From: an uncultured Rhodopirellula sp.
GTDB taxonomy: Bacteria; Planctomycetota; Planctomycetia; Pirellulales; Pirellulaceae
Assembly: GCA_913061385.1 (NCBI GenBank)
Contig: CAJXTM010000087.1
Span: forward strand, 1 to 9,150
Direction: 5' to 3'
Length of the DNA: 9,150 bases
Shown here: in pieces, positions 1 through 6,497 of the stretch
Numbering within the stretch: the stretch's first letter is position 1
Layout of the letters: each line of letters starts with the position of its first letter
Notes under the pieces: model-generated
Databases searched by the model: none
The model's input: only the letters and a program-made list of their open reading frames with translations
What the model was told of the DNA's origin: nothing
Program-made: the position numbers and the translations under genes

Positions 1-19
1 AACGTTCTCACTTCCAAGA

Positions 20-214
20 TCAAACGCCATACATCATTTTCACAGATGGTCTCATCTCTGTGATTCGTGCAAGGTGAGGTAATCGATTTAGAAATCGTGC
101 CACCCACTGAGGATCGCTTGAAATGATGGCTGGTGACGTAGGGTGAAACTCTGTGTGCTTGGGTTTTATGCCGTCTGCCAGCGTTTTGGCTCTTTTTATG
201 CGTTCGGAATGCAT
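20..214 (-). CDS. Possible small hypothetical protein (64 aa), doubtful
   Basis: An ATG-started 64-codon frame divergent from the glycosyltransferase gene, with 117 bp between the two start codons. The predicted product is basic, with no signal peptide, membrane segment or motif I recognise. Ribosome binding sites are poor predictors here because most genes in this window lack one. It overlaps a short plus-strand frame (3-77) that could be the end of a different gene. I include it only because nothing else explains this stretch; a chance frame of this length is quite possible. Confidence 0.15.
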   Translation of the reverse strand: MHSERIKRAKTLADGIKPKHTEFHPTSPAIISSDPQWVARFLNRLPHLARITEMRPSVKMMYGV

Positions 215-319
215 TGGGAATTTTCAGTTTTGTCGGGAAAAATACGCATGCATGTATCGTTAGTTGAATGATCTTGTTTTCATTTTTGGCGGCAAGTACC
301 CTTTCAAAGAGATAGTACT

Positions 320-325
320 GGAGGA
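320..325 (+). promoter_or_regulatory. Strong Shine-Dalgarno site for the glycosyltransferase
   Basis: GGAGGA ends six bases before the ATG at 332, which is ideal spacing for 16S rRNA pairing. It fixes the start of that gene. The minus-strand starts (3884, 2029, 1580, 5460, 7994, 6439) have no comparable site, so this gene stands out. Confidence 0.8.
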
Positions 326-331
326 CTGATC

Positions 332-1207
332 ATGATTGTCGTTGCGCGGAGATTCGGTCAACTTGGTAATCGTCTGATCTTATCGTCGCATTTAATTGCC
401 GCAGCACGTGAGTATGGGGTTGGTTTTATGAACCCGTCATTTGCCCAGTACGCTCACCTATTTCAAGGCACGGCGAATGACCTCTGGTGCCGATTTCCGA
501 GTGGATCGAATTCCTCACGGATACCCTTCTATCGGCAGCGGCGTTTGTTGGAAAAGTTAGTGGAGCGTTTTGAAAAGAGTTTTTGGTCTGCTCATTTGCG
601 GAAATTTCCATATCACCTAAGGCGTTTGCAGGATGGTGACACGTGTGATTTGGCTGGGGATGAATTCGCCGATGAGGTACGTGCTGGTAGATCCATGCTG
701 ATCAGTGGTTGGCAGTATCGGTCACAAGCTCTGCTGGAAAAATATGGTCACGAAATTCGTCAGCATTTTCAAATCGTAGAGAAGCATCGACGAATCGTAG
801 ACGCGGTTTCTGTTGAACTTCGTCGTGATTCAGACCTCGTTGTTGGCATTCACATGAGGCAGGGTGATTATGAATTCTGGCGGGGTGGAAAGTTTTTCTA
901 TTCGAGTAGTCAGTATGCCGCGTTGATGCACAGCATTGTGGAGCAATTTCCCGCCCGGAGTATTAAATTCCTGCTATGTACTAATGGCAAATTCAATCAG
1001 GTTGATTTCAAGGGCCTGAACGTGATGACCGGTCCAGGTCATTTAGTGGAGGACATGTACTCACTAGCAGAGACCGATTTTATGGTTGGTCCACCCAGTA
1101 CCTACACTGAATGGGCATCTTTCTATGGGCAGAAGCCATTATTTGTGATGGATTCTGTGGATATGCAGATTGACCCAAACCTGGTGACAGGAAGAGTTGC
1201 CGCTTAA
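332..1207 (+). CDS. GT11/O-fucosyltransferase-like glycosyltransferase
   Basis: A 291-residue cytoplasmic-type protein that probably transfers a deoxy-sugar such as fucose from a GDP-sugar to a glycan. The N-terminus has the FGQLGNRL loop (residues 8-15), matching the glycine-rich GxLGN motif of alpha-1,2-fucosyltransferases (GT11) and related O-fucosyltransferase folds. The nucleotide-sugar signature HMRQGDY is at 174-180 (His174, Arg176, Asp179). The C-terminal part has VEDMYSL (239-245) and GPPSTYTEWASFYG (253-266), in the place of the family's SSFSWW-type motif. Length fits GT11 (about 280-300). No signal peptide or membrane helix is visible. The ATG at 332 is supported by GGAGGA at 320-325. 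It converges on the carbamoyltransferase unit, leaving 172 bp between stop codons. Fold and motif class are fairly clear; fucose as donor and the acceptor are inference. Confidence 0.72.
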   Translation: MIVVARRFGQLGNRLILSSHLIAAAREYGVGFMNPSFAQYAHLFQGTANDLWCRFPSGSNSSRIPFYRQRRLLEKLVERFEKSFWSAHLRKFPYHLRRLQDGDTCDLAGDEFADEVRAGRSMLISGWQYRSQALLEKYGHEIRQHFQIVEKHRRIVDAVSVELRRDSDLVVGIHMRQGDYEFWRGGKFFYSSSQYAALMHSIVEQFPARSIKFLLCTNGKFNQVDFKGLNVMTGPGHLVEDMYSLAETDFMVGPPSTYTEWASFYGQKPLFVMDSVDMQIDPNLVTGRVAA

Positions 1208-1211
1208 CGTT

Positions 1212-1249
1212 CAGAGCATTGCAGGGGATCTCTTGGGTGTGCTGCTCTG
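1212..1249. terminator. Weak hairpin between convergent genes
   Basis: CAGAGCA at 1212-1218 and TGCTCTG at 1243-1249 form a perfect 7-bp stem with a 24-base loop, starting five bases after the glycosyltransferase stop. There is no following T-run on either strand and the loop is long, so this is not a textbook intrinsic terminator. It is the only notable dyad I found in the 172-bp convergent gap (1208-1379). Confidence 0.2.
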
Positions 1250-1379
1250 GACGTGATCGTGTCTCTGCACTTCTGCTGTTGCGGAATCAGCCTGCGAGTC
1301 GTTGGTCATGTTGGGGTGCGAAAACGATCCTTCACATTCTAGATCTCTCTGGCTATGGGGCGTGGTGTCGATGCCTGGG

Positions 1380-1580
1380 CTAGAAGAGCGTGTAGATGAA
1401 TGGGGCGGCTCCCGTTGCGCCCAGGGTGACGAATAATCCAATCAGTCCAAAGACCAAAAGAATTGGGATCAGCCACCACTTTTTGTTTTCAGTGACAAAA
1501 AGAACGAATTCCTGCACCAACGATAGCGGTTTGTCATTACCTGCCTGTTCGAATTCATTCTTATCTTCAGATGGGGGCAT
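1380..1580 (-). CDS. DUF5989 / SxtK-like single-helix membrane protein
   Basis: A 66-residue protein. The N-terminal 20 residues are acidic and polar. An amphipathic stretch LVQEFVLFVTENKKWW (21-36) follows, then one transmembrane helix (about 37-58), and the protein ends in APFIYTLF. The FxxEFxxFxxxxKKWWxxPI block followed by a terminal APFIYTLF is the pattern I associate with DUF5989, a small family usually found beside SxtJ and NodU/SxtI-type carbamoyltransferases; cyanobacterial SxtK appears to be the same kind of protein. It is the last gene of this unit, 41 bp after the SxtJ-like gene. Molecular role unknown; a membrane anchor or partner for the carbamoyltransferase is inference. Family recognition is from pattern memory. 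Confidence 0.75.
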   Translation of the reverse strand: MPPSEDKNEFEQAGNDKPLSLVQEFVLFVTENKKWWLIPILLVFGLIGLFVTLGATGAAPFIYTLF

Positions 1581-1621
1581 GGTAGGGAATCCGCGAGGTC
1601 TGGTGTTGGTTTGGGCTGGTC

Positions 1622-2029
1622 TTACGATTGCCGGTAATAACTGCTGACACTTGTCGGTTGTTTTTTCTTCTGCCAGTGACTCGTTGCCGAATTGGGCCGA
1701 TCCAGTTGCAGAGCATCACGTCCCATGATTCGAAATGCAAGGCTCAAAGGAAGGAACAACGCAAAGTAAATTAGAATCATCGAAAGCTCGCCCACGACGA
1801 TACCGATCGGGCTGGTCACGAGCATCAGAGTCAGGAAAGCAGGCTTCAACGTCTTGGGCAAGCAATATGCGATCACTGCCAAGGTGATTCCCGAGAGGGC
1901 AAGGATCAGAATGGTTAGATTACTTCCGCCCCAAATCCATCCCAAGGCTGGCAGTGCAAACATGCATACAACTCCGAATTGCCGGAGTTGTCGATCAGAG
2001 GGTGACCAATTGAATTCAATCAGTTTCAT
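1622..2029 (-). CDS. SxtJ-like small integral membrane protein
   Basis: A 135-residue protein with a polar N-terminus (1-16) followed by hydrophobic segments at roughly 18-34, 37-56, 64-80 and 82-102. The cytosolic-looking basic tail contains SHWQKKK (117-123) and ends near SYYRQS. Two helix pairs, then a polar tail with a conserved Trp and a tyrosine-rich end, match the SxtJ family. That family was named from the saxitoxin cluster but is widespread next to carbamoyltransferases in bacteria that make no toxin. The start lies 13 bp after the carbamoyltransferase stop, so the two are almost certainly co-transcribed. There is no clear Shine-Dalgarno in the gap, which suggests translational coupling or leader-independent initiation. 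Biochemical function of the family is unknown. Confidence 0.75.
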   Translation of the reverse strand: MKLIEFNWSPSDRQLRQFGVVCMFALPALGWIWGGSNLTILILALSGITLAVIAYCLPKTLKPAFLTLMLVTSPIGIVVGELSMILIYFALFLPLSLAFRIMGRDALQLDRPNSATSHWQKKKQPTSVSSYYRQS

Positions 2030-2042
2030 GAATGACTTGTTT

Positions 2043-3884
2043 TCAATCGAGAGGGAATTGTGTCAGGTGGTGCTGTCGTTCTTTTGCTGTTGTCGTTTGT
2101 ATCTGTTCGGTTTTTAGCAGCAGGAATCGTCCTATCACCAACGCATCCATTTCTGTGGTCATGAAGCACTGGAATGCTTGCTGTGGAGTGCAAACGATCG
2201 GCTCGCTTCTGACGTTGAAGCTGGTGTTGATGACCACGGGGCATCCGGTTAGCTGATGGAAAGCCGTCAGCAACTGATGCATGAGTGGATTTCTTGTTTC
2301 GTCAATCGTCTGGATACGTGCCGAATAGTCAACGTGTGTGACTGCAGGGATCGTTGATCGAGCATGGTTTAGCTTGTCGATTCCGAAAGCCTGCTGCTCC
2401 GCCGGGGATTGCTGTGCCCGGATCTGTTGCTGAACCGGAGTAACCATCAGCATGTAGGGGCTTTGATGAGACTCGTCCAGTTCAAAGTACTCTGTCTTGT
2501 GTGAATCCAACACCATGGGAGCAAATGGACGGAATGATTCCCGGAACTTGATCTTCTGGTTCATGACCGATTGCATTTCCACGCTTCTGGCATCGCCAAG
2601 AATGCTTCGCCCTCCCAAAGCTCGTGGACCGAATTCCATTCGTCCTTGAAACCATCCAACCACCTTTTGATCGGCGATCAACGCGGCGACCGTATCACAC
2701 AATTGCTGATCCGATTCAAGATGCTGGTGAACGGCCTTCTCTTGCTGAAGACTTTCCGTGACTTGTTCATCGGTGTACTCGGGGCCCAGAAACGAACCAT
2801 GTTGGGTATCCTGTGGTTCGGGAACTCTGGGCTGGTCCAGTAGTTGATGCCAGATAAACAAAGCATTGCCCAGTGCACCTCCTGCATCGCCGGCTGCCGG
2901 CTGGATCCAGATGTCGTCAAATGGTCCTTCTCGAAGCAGGCGACCGTTGCCAACGCAATTCAGAGCGACGCCACCAGCCAGAACCAGGTTACGGCAACCG
3001 GTCTCCGCGTGAATGTGATGTGACATCCGCAGCATGACTTCTTCGGTGACCGATTGAACGGAGGCTGCGAGGTCCATTTCGTGCTGCGTGATGTTTGATT
3101 CCGGGGCTCTTGGAGGGCCACCGAACAGATCATGGAACTTCTTTGAGGTCATTGTCAGACCCTCGCAGTAATTGAAGTAGCTCATGTCCATGTGAAAAGA
3201 ACCGTCATCCTTAAGATCTATCAGATGGTCCAGGATTTGGGTCCTGAATCGTGGTTCACCATAGGGTGCTAGGCCCATCAATTTGTATTCGCCGCTGTTG
3301 ACGCGAAACCCGGTGTAGTAGGTCATCGCGGAATACAGGAGCCCCAGAGAATGAGGGAAACGAATTTCGTCGGCTAATTCGATCTTATTACCGCGCCCGG
3401 TGCCAAAGCATGCCGTTGACCACTCACCCACGCCATCAAGTGTCAGGATTGCGGCTTCCTCGAACGGCGAGGGAAAGAACGCGCTGGCCGCATGAGATTC
3501 ATGGTGATCGGTAAAGACATAGCGTCCCGGATACCGATGCTGAAGTCCCTTCCCGATTTCTCTGGGTAGGTGGAGTTTTTGTTTCAACCAAAGCGGGATC
3601 GCTTGACGGAATGAACGGTAACCGGATGGTGCGAACGCTAGATAGGTTTCGAGCAAACGCTCGAATTTGGTCAGGGGCTTATCGTAGAAACCCACGTAAT
3701 CAAGCTGCTCTGGCGTAAGGCCTGCCTCTTCTAGGCAATATTGAACCGCGTTTTGCGGAAACTCGTGGTCATGCTTTTTGCGTGTGAATCGTTCTTCTTG
3801 GGCAGCAGCAATGATTTCGCCGTCCACCACCAGAGCGGCAGCGGAGTCGTGATAGAAAGCCGAGATACCAAGGATGGCCGTCAT
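2043..3884 (-). CDS. NodU/SxtI-family O-carbamoyltransferase
   Basis: A 613-residue cytoplasmic enzyme, full length for the family. Known members (NodU, TobZ, SxtI, CmcH type) convert carbamoyl phosphate and ATP to carbamoyl-adenylate and pass the carbamoyl group to a hydroxyl of a sugar or small molecule. The N-terminal Kae1-like domain shows FYHDSAAAL (10-18), the metal-binding DHHESHAASAFF (126-137; His127, His128, His131), a LTLDGVGEW block, GEYKLMGLAPYG, LAGGVALNCVGNGRL and the phosphate loop PAAGDAGGALGNAL. The C-terminal YrdC-like carbamoyl-adenylating domain has GWFQGRMEFGPRALGGRSIL, KFRESFRPFAP and INTSFNVRSEPIV. All blocks are intact, so the enzyme is probably active. It is the first gene of a unit with the SxtJ-like and DUF5989 genes. 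The substrate cannot be read from sequence; the neighbouring fucosyltransferase-like gene makes a glycan hydroxyl plausible. Confidence 0.93.
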   Translation of the reverse strand: MTAILGISAFYHDSAAALVVDGEIIAAAQEERFTRKKHDHEFPQNAVQYCLEEAGLTPEQLDYVGFYDKPLTKFERLLETYLAFAPSGYRSFRQAIPLWLKQKLHLPREIGKGLQHRYPGRYVFTDHHESHAASAFFPSPFEEAAILTLDGVGEWSTACFGTGRGNKIELADEIRFPHSLGLLYSAMTYYTGFRVNSGEYKLMGLAPYGEPRFRTQILDHLIDLKDDGSFHMDMSYFNYCEGLTMTSKKFHDLFGGPPRAPESNITQHEMDLAASVQSVTEEVMLRMSHHIHAETGCRNLVLAGGVALNCVGNGRLLREGPFDDIWIQPAAGDAGGALGNALFIWHQLLDQPRVPEPQDTQHGSFLGPEYTDEQVTESLQQEKAVHQHLESDQQLCDTVAALIADQKVVGWFQGRMEFGPRALGGRSILGDARSVEMQSVMNQKIKFRESFRPFAPMVLDSHKTEYFELDESHQSPYMLMVTPVQQQIRAQQSPAEQQAFGIDKLNHARSTIPAVTHVDYSARIQTIDETRNPLMHQLLTAFHQLTGCPVVINTSFNVRSEPIVCTPQQAFQCFMTTEMDALVIGRFLLLKTEQIQTTTAKERQHHLTQFPLD

Positions 3885-4170
3885 GAGTTGCTCGTGTCCA
3901 TTGTGGCACTGCGAAAAGTGAAAAACGGTTCTGACACTTTGAATATCCCATCATCGGTGACATTCGCCTGTCTCCTCGGTGGCGGACAGTCTAACGCGTA
4001 GACTCTCGTATCACCAAGTCAGAATCGCTTGCTGTTGCAGTGGAATAACGATAAGCCAGTTTTGAGTGATGGCAATCACGGCAGGCTTCAATCGCTAAAC
4101 ACAACTGGCACACTGGTGTTTGGTTTGATTGTATGTATTTACCGCTACACTTCATTTTTGTCTGAACGAT
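3885..4170 (-). promoter_or_regulatory. Upstream region of the carbamoyltransferase unit
   Basis: This 286-bp gap separates the Tat protein's stop from the carbamoyltransferase start and should hold the promoter of the trio. It contains several dyads. The best is the 17-bp palindrome at 3988-4004 (separate entry). GTGAT/ATCAC occurs at 4066-4070 and 4075-4079 with a 4-base spacer. CTGTC/GACAG occurs at 3968-3972 and 3985-3989. A GAACGA/TCGTTC hairpin at 4164-4180 straddles the upstream gene's stop but lacks a T-run. I see no confident -35/-10 pair and no protein-coding frame that looks real. Confidence 0.5.
3988..4004. promoter_or_regulatory. Operator-like 17-bp palindrome
   Basis: AGTCTA-ACGCG-TAGACT is a perfect 6-bp inverted repeat around a 5-base centre. 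Beyond one C/C mismatch the symmetry continues with GA (3985-3986) and TC (4006-4007). It lies 103 bp upstream of the carbamoyltransferase start and outside any gene. Size and symmetry fit a dimeric repressor or activator site; no regulator gene is present to match it with. Chance occurrence of a dyad this size in a gap of this length is not negligible. Confidence 0.35.
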
Positions 4171-5460
4171 TCAGTCGTTCCAGAACGTTGATTTTGGTGA
4201 CGGCGAATAGGCGATGTCCAGATGTGGTGTTGCGACCGGTTTTTCGCCCTGGAAAAGACTGTCAACGCCACCGATGACCATGCCAGAGGTTAACAGAGTG
4301 CGTTCCACAGGATACGGGGCTTTGCCATCGATCATCGTTGTTTCAACATGCCGCGCCAGAGGGTTGAAAAAGTCTGCCGTCGTTGAACCATGGCCTGGCA
4401 TTGGCAAGTACATTTGGCAAGAGATGACGTTTCCGTCCTTGGTCATTCCCGCATAGTTGAAGTCCCGGATCCCCGTGAGCAGCATGGTGGTTCGTAGTCC
4501 ATCCTTGTGTTCTACGATGTAACCGGTTGAATCCGGCATGTTCGTCTGAAGCCAATCGATCGACGTGGGGTGAGTGGGAAAGCCCTCTTTGACAGGAAGA
4601 TTATGACTGCGAGTGAGCGCAGATACGATCAATTCACGCGTGGTTTGGCAGTCATCCGAATTCAGACGCGTCCATAGAGTGTCACCGCGTAATGCATGAA
4701 CTTGTTTGACGCCAGTCTCTCCTCCTTGCCGTCTCTCAGACATGCACTGGGCTGTTTCCAACGCGTGTATGTCGTAGCTGTCGATGCCGCCATAAGCAAC
4801 GCAGACGCTTTCCTTCAGTGCGGTTCCCAGCGGCATGTCGATCGCAGGCATCCGGCGGGTCACGGGCAGAGATGATCCCGCAAGGAATGCAAAGTCCAAG
4901 CGTCGCGAGTCTTCCACCATCTCGACACATTCATCCCAGTTGGTCGATAGGTGCTTGTCGTTGAAGACGGGAACACTGCGACCGCTGTCTTCGAATACCT
5001 TGACGACACGTTTGAACCAATCGTAACGCGGGTACAAGTGCTGCCCTTTTTTATTTGTTGGGTAATCACCATGCTCCCCAATCAAAATGACGCCATCAAC
5101 CGCCAGTTTGCTGCCACCGAGTGTCAAAGCCTCTTCTATACTTGGGTACAGTTTCAGCTTATGTCTCTTGACTCTGCTTTTTGCCAAGTCTTCCTCTGGG
5201 AATTGGTCGACAAATACCGAGCCGACATCAATACGTGGTTGCTGCCACCTTCCTTTCCATGTGTAGCCGAGCGTGTGACGGTCGAGAAAGTGCTGTGCAT
5301 GCGAGTGGCGTCTAACAACCGTTCCCAAAAATGCAACTTTCGGGCGCTGACTGCTTGGGGGTGCGGTTGCTACCGCGTGACGCGGATGAAACGTTGAAAA
5401 TGGAGCAGCCAGAAAGGCACTGCTGATAGAAGCAGATTTCAGAAAGCTACGACGTTCCAT
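4171..5460 (-). CDS. Tat-exported protein with Rossmann/MocA-like N-terminal half, function unknown
   Basis: A 429-residue protein with a near-consensus twin-arginine signal: ERRSFLK (2-8), a hydrophobic stretch, and likely cleavage near residues 29-32 (HAVA). It should be folded in the cytoplasm and exported. After the signal, PKVAFLGTVVRRHSH (40-54) looks like the first strand and turn of a Rossmann domain. VDGVILIGEHGDYP (121-134) resembles the dinucleotide-side loop of Gfo/Idh/MocA oxidoreductases, and a second Asp/His-rich stretch VPVFNDKHLS is at 163-172. The classic GxGxxG is absent (only FLGTVV), so NAD(P) binding is doubtful. The region CMSERRQGGETGVKQVHALR (239-258) reminds me of a recurrent uncharacterised planctomycete protein family. 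It stands alone, 220 bp from the creatininase stop upstream and 286 bp from the carbamoyltransferase. Substrate and reaction unknown; a sugar-modifying role is only a guess. Confidence 0.6.
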   Translation of the reverse strand: MERRSFLKSASISSAFLAAPFSTFHPRHAVATAPPSSQRPKVAFLGTVVRRHSHAQHFLDRHTLGYTWKGRWQQPRIDVGSVFVDQFPEEDLAKSRVKRHKLKLYPSIEEALTLGGSKLAVDGVILIGEHGDYPTNKKGQHLYPRYDWFKRVVKVFEDSGRSVPVFNDKHLSTNWDECVEMVEDSRRLDFAFLAGSSLPVTRRMPAIDMPLGTALKESVCVAYGGIDSYDIHALETAQCMSERRQGGETGVKQVHALRGDTLWTRLNSDDCQTTRELIVSALTRSHNLPVKEGFPTHPTSIDWLQTNMPDSTGYIVEHKDGLRTTMLLTGIRDFNYAGMTKDGNVISCQMYLPMPGHGSTTADFFNPLARHVETTMIDGKAPYPVERTLLTSGMVIGGVDSLFQGEKPVATPHLDIAYSPSPKSTFWND

Positions 5461-5680
5461 GGTTCGGCCCGGATGTGGGATATGGGATGCGGATATGGGG
5501 GGCTTGCATCAGTTGCGTGTGTTAGCAACGTGCTGATGAATTGTCAGCAGGGTTACTCACTCGTTGATTCTAAGGTTTTGTGACACTAGGTGGGAATGAA
5601 TACTTGTCGTTGACGAGTGAAACCGAGTGTGCGAGTGATTCATGCCTTGGGCAAGCATTGGTTGGCGGTCTCAATGGTAA
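5461..5680 (-). promoter_or_regulatory. Upstream region of the Tat protein gene, with repeated motifs
   Basis: A 220-bp gap between the creatininase stop and the Tat protein start. It contains three direct CGAGTG hexamers (5614-5619, 5624-5629, 5632-5637) and an inverted copy inside TCACTCGT (5557-5564). It also has a TGCTGA/TCAGCA hairpin (5531-5536 with 5544-5549) and a short GGATATGGG(A/G) repeat (5478-5487 and 5491-5500) close to the start codon. An imperfect ATGC/GCAT hairpin (5642-5658) follows the creatininase stop but has no T-run. No clear Shine-Dalgarno precedes the ATG at 5460 and I see no convincing sigma-70 promoter. Confidence 0.4.
5557..5637. repeat. Cluster of CGAGTG hexamers, possible regulator-binding array
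   Basis: Four CGAGTG sites lie within 81 bp, three in one direction (starting at 5614, 5624 and 5632) and one inverted (5558-5563). The outer pair extends to a perfect 8-bp inverted repeat: TCACTCGT at 5557-5564 and ACGAGTGA at 5613-5620. A TCGTTGA heptamer is also repeated (5561-5567 and 5607-5613). The direct copies are spaced 10 and 8 bp, close to one helical turn. It is intergenic and upstream of the Tat protein gene. Confidence 0.35.
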
Positions 5681-6439
5681 TTAGCCTTCCCACGACTGAC
5701 CGTCCCACCGTGTCACGCGCTGAATCAGCGTGCCGACGCCTTCGGAGAATAGGTCGAGCAGGGCTTTGCCCTTCTGGGCGGATGCCTTTGCGGGCAAGCC
5801 AATGTGTCCGGCTTGCGAGCGATCCGGCATTATCCACGCACGCTGGGCGGGTTGGAATGAATCGCCTTGGGGAACTGCGTCGACATCTTTGTGTTGCTTC
5901 ACGAGATCAGGTCGAAGGTGCAGGATCATTGACGTTTCCCATTCACACGCGTGTCCCATTTCATGCTGTTCCAGATCGGCGATCGATCCCCGGGGCGTTT
6001 CCACCAAATTCCAGTACGTTGCAAAGAGAAGCAGTAAATCTTGCCGCTCGCGGTATCGCTGCCTGACTTCGAACATCGCCTGACGACCGGGAACATCGTT
6101 GCCACCATGGCCATTGAGCACCACAAGACGTCGGAATCCGTGTGAGATGAAATTGTCGACAAGCCCCAGTAGCATGTCGATCCATAGTCGTGGTTCTGCC
6201 GAGACTGTTCCCGGAAAATCGAGGTGGTGATGTGAGTTTCCAAGCCATGTCAGCGGAAGCAGCAGAGCGTCGTCTTTGAATGACGGGTGAGCCTGGCTGA
6301 TGATTGCATCCAGCAGCATGCTGTCCGTGAACACCGGCATATGCAAACCGTGTTGTTCCAACGCTGCCACAGGAATGATGACAGGTGTATCACGGTCCAG
6401 TTGGTCGACGGCTTGCCATGTAAGTTCAGATAGAAGCAT
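5681..6439 (-). CDS. Creatininase-family amidohydrolase
   Basis: A 252-residue metal-dependent hydrolase of the creatininase superfamily, which opens or cleaves cyclic or linear amides (creatinine, formamidopyrimidines, mycofactocin-type peptides). Visible motifs are LEQHGLHMPVFTDS (27-40; Glu28, His30 and Asp39 as metal ligands), FPGTVS (75-80), the hallmark LNGHGGN (108-114; His111) and GHACEWETS (162-170) supplying the acidic ligand. All are intact. The frame is open to an ATG at 6538, which would add 33 residues and overlap the DUF1501 gene by 41 bp. I prefer the ATG at 6439 because family members typically start a few residues before (L/W)xELTW, and 252 residues is the usual length. No signal peptide with this start. 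It is last in a unit after DUF1553 and DUF1501, 58 bp after the latter's stop. Actual substrate unknown; creatinine itself is unlikely to be assignable. Confidence 0.88.
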   Translation of the reverse strand: MLLSELTWQAVDQLDRDTPVIIPVAALEQHGLHMPVFTDSMLLDAIISQAHPSFKDDALLLPLTWLGNSHHHLDFPGTVSAEPRLWIDMLLGLVDNFISHGFRRLVVLNGHGGNDVPGRQAMFEVRQRYRERQDLLLLFATYWNLVETPRGSIADLEQHEMGHACEWETSMILHLRPDLVKQHKDVDAVPQGDSFQPAQRAWIMPDRSQAGHIGLPAKASAQKGKALLDLFSEGVGTLIQRVTRWDGQSWEG

Positions 6440-6497
6440 CGATCTGCCAAGTGGAATGAGAACGCAATTTGTTGGTTTGAAACGAGGGACTGATTGT

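Larger units (their letters stand above)
1..331. other. Left edge and upstream region of the glycosyltransferase, no recognised gene
   Basis: No gene here can be named. On the plus strand the contig edge is open from base 3 to a TGA at 75-77 (24 codons), which could be the last residues of a gene entering from the left. On the minus strand a 64-codon ORF covers 214-20; its product is basic, resembles nothing I know, and could be chance. The two overlap, so at most one is likely real. From 215 to 331 the sequence is AT-rich and contains an 8-bp palindrome CATGCATG at 247-254. This stretch should carry the promoter of the gene starting at 332, but I cannot point to a convincing -35/-10 pair. 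Confidence 0.4.

Noticed and set aside
1211..1441. 76-codon minus-strand frame in the convergent gap
   Set aside because: It overlaps the 3' end of the DUF5989 gene in another frame and its product is low-complexity Ser/Thr/Pro/His-rich; no evidence that it is a gene.
1380..3884. Saxitoxin-type toxin biosynthesis cluster
   Set aside because: Only the carbamoyltransferase, SxtJ-like and DUF5989-like genes are present. No polyketide, amidinotransferase or oxygenase genes occur, and this trio is common in non-toxic bacteria.
4164..4180. GAACGA/TCGTTC hairpin as a terminator of the Tat protein gene
   Set aside because: The stem is only 6 bp, it straddles the stop codon, and no T-run follows on the minus strand.
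4951..5397. 148-codon plus-strand frame
   Set aside because: It lies wholly antisense to the Tat-exported protein gene, and its translation shows no family pattern.
5642..5658. Imperfect hairpin as a terminator of the creatininase unit
   Set aside because: The stem is short with a bulge, and the sequence following it on the minus strand has no T-run.
5617..6066. 149-codon plus-strand frame
   Set aside because: It covers the 3' part of the creatininase gene in antisense. The product is arginine/alanine-rich with no motif, typical of a shadow frame.
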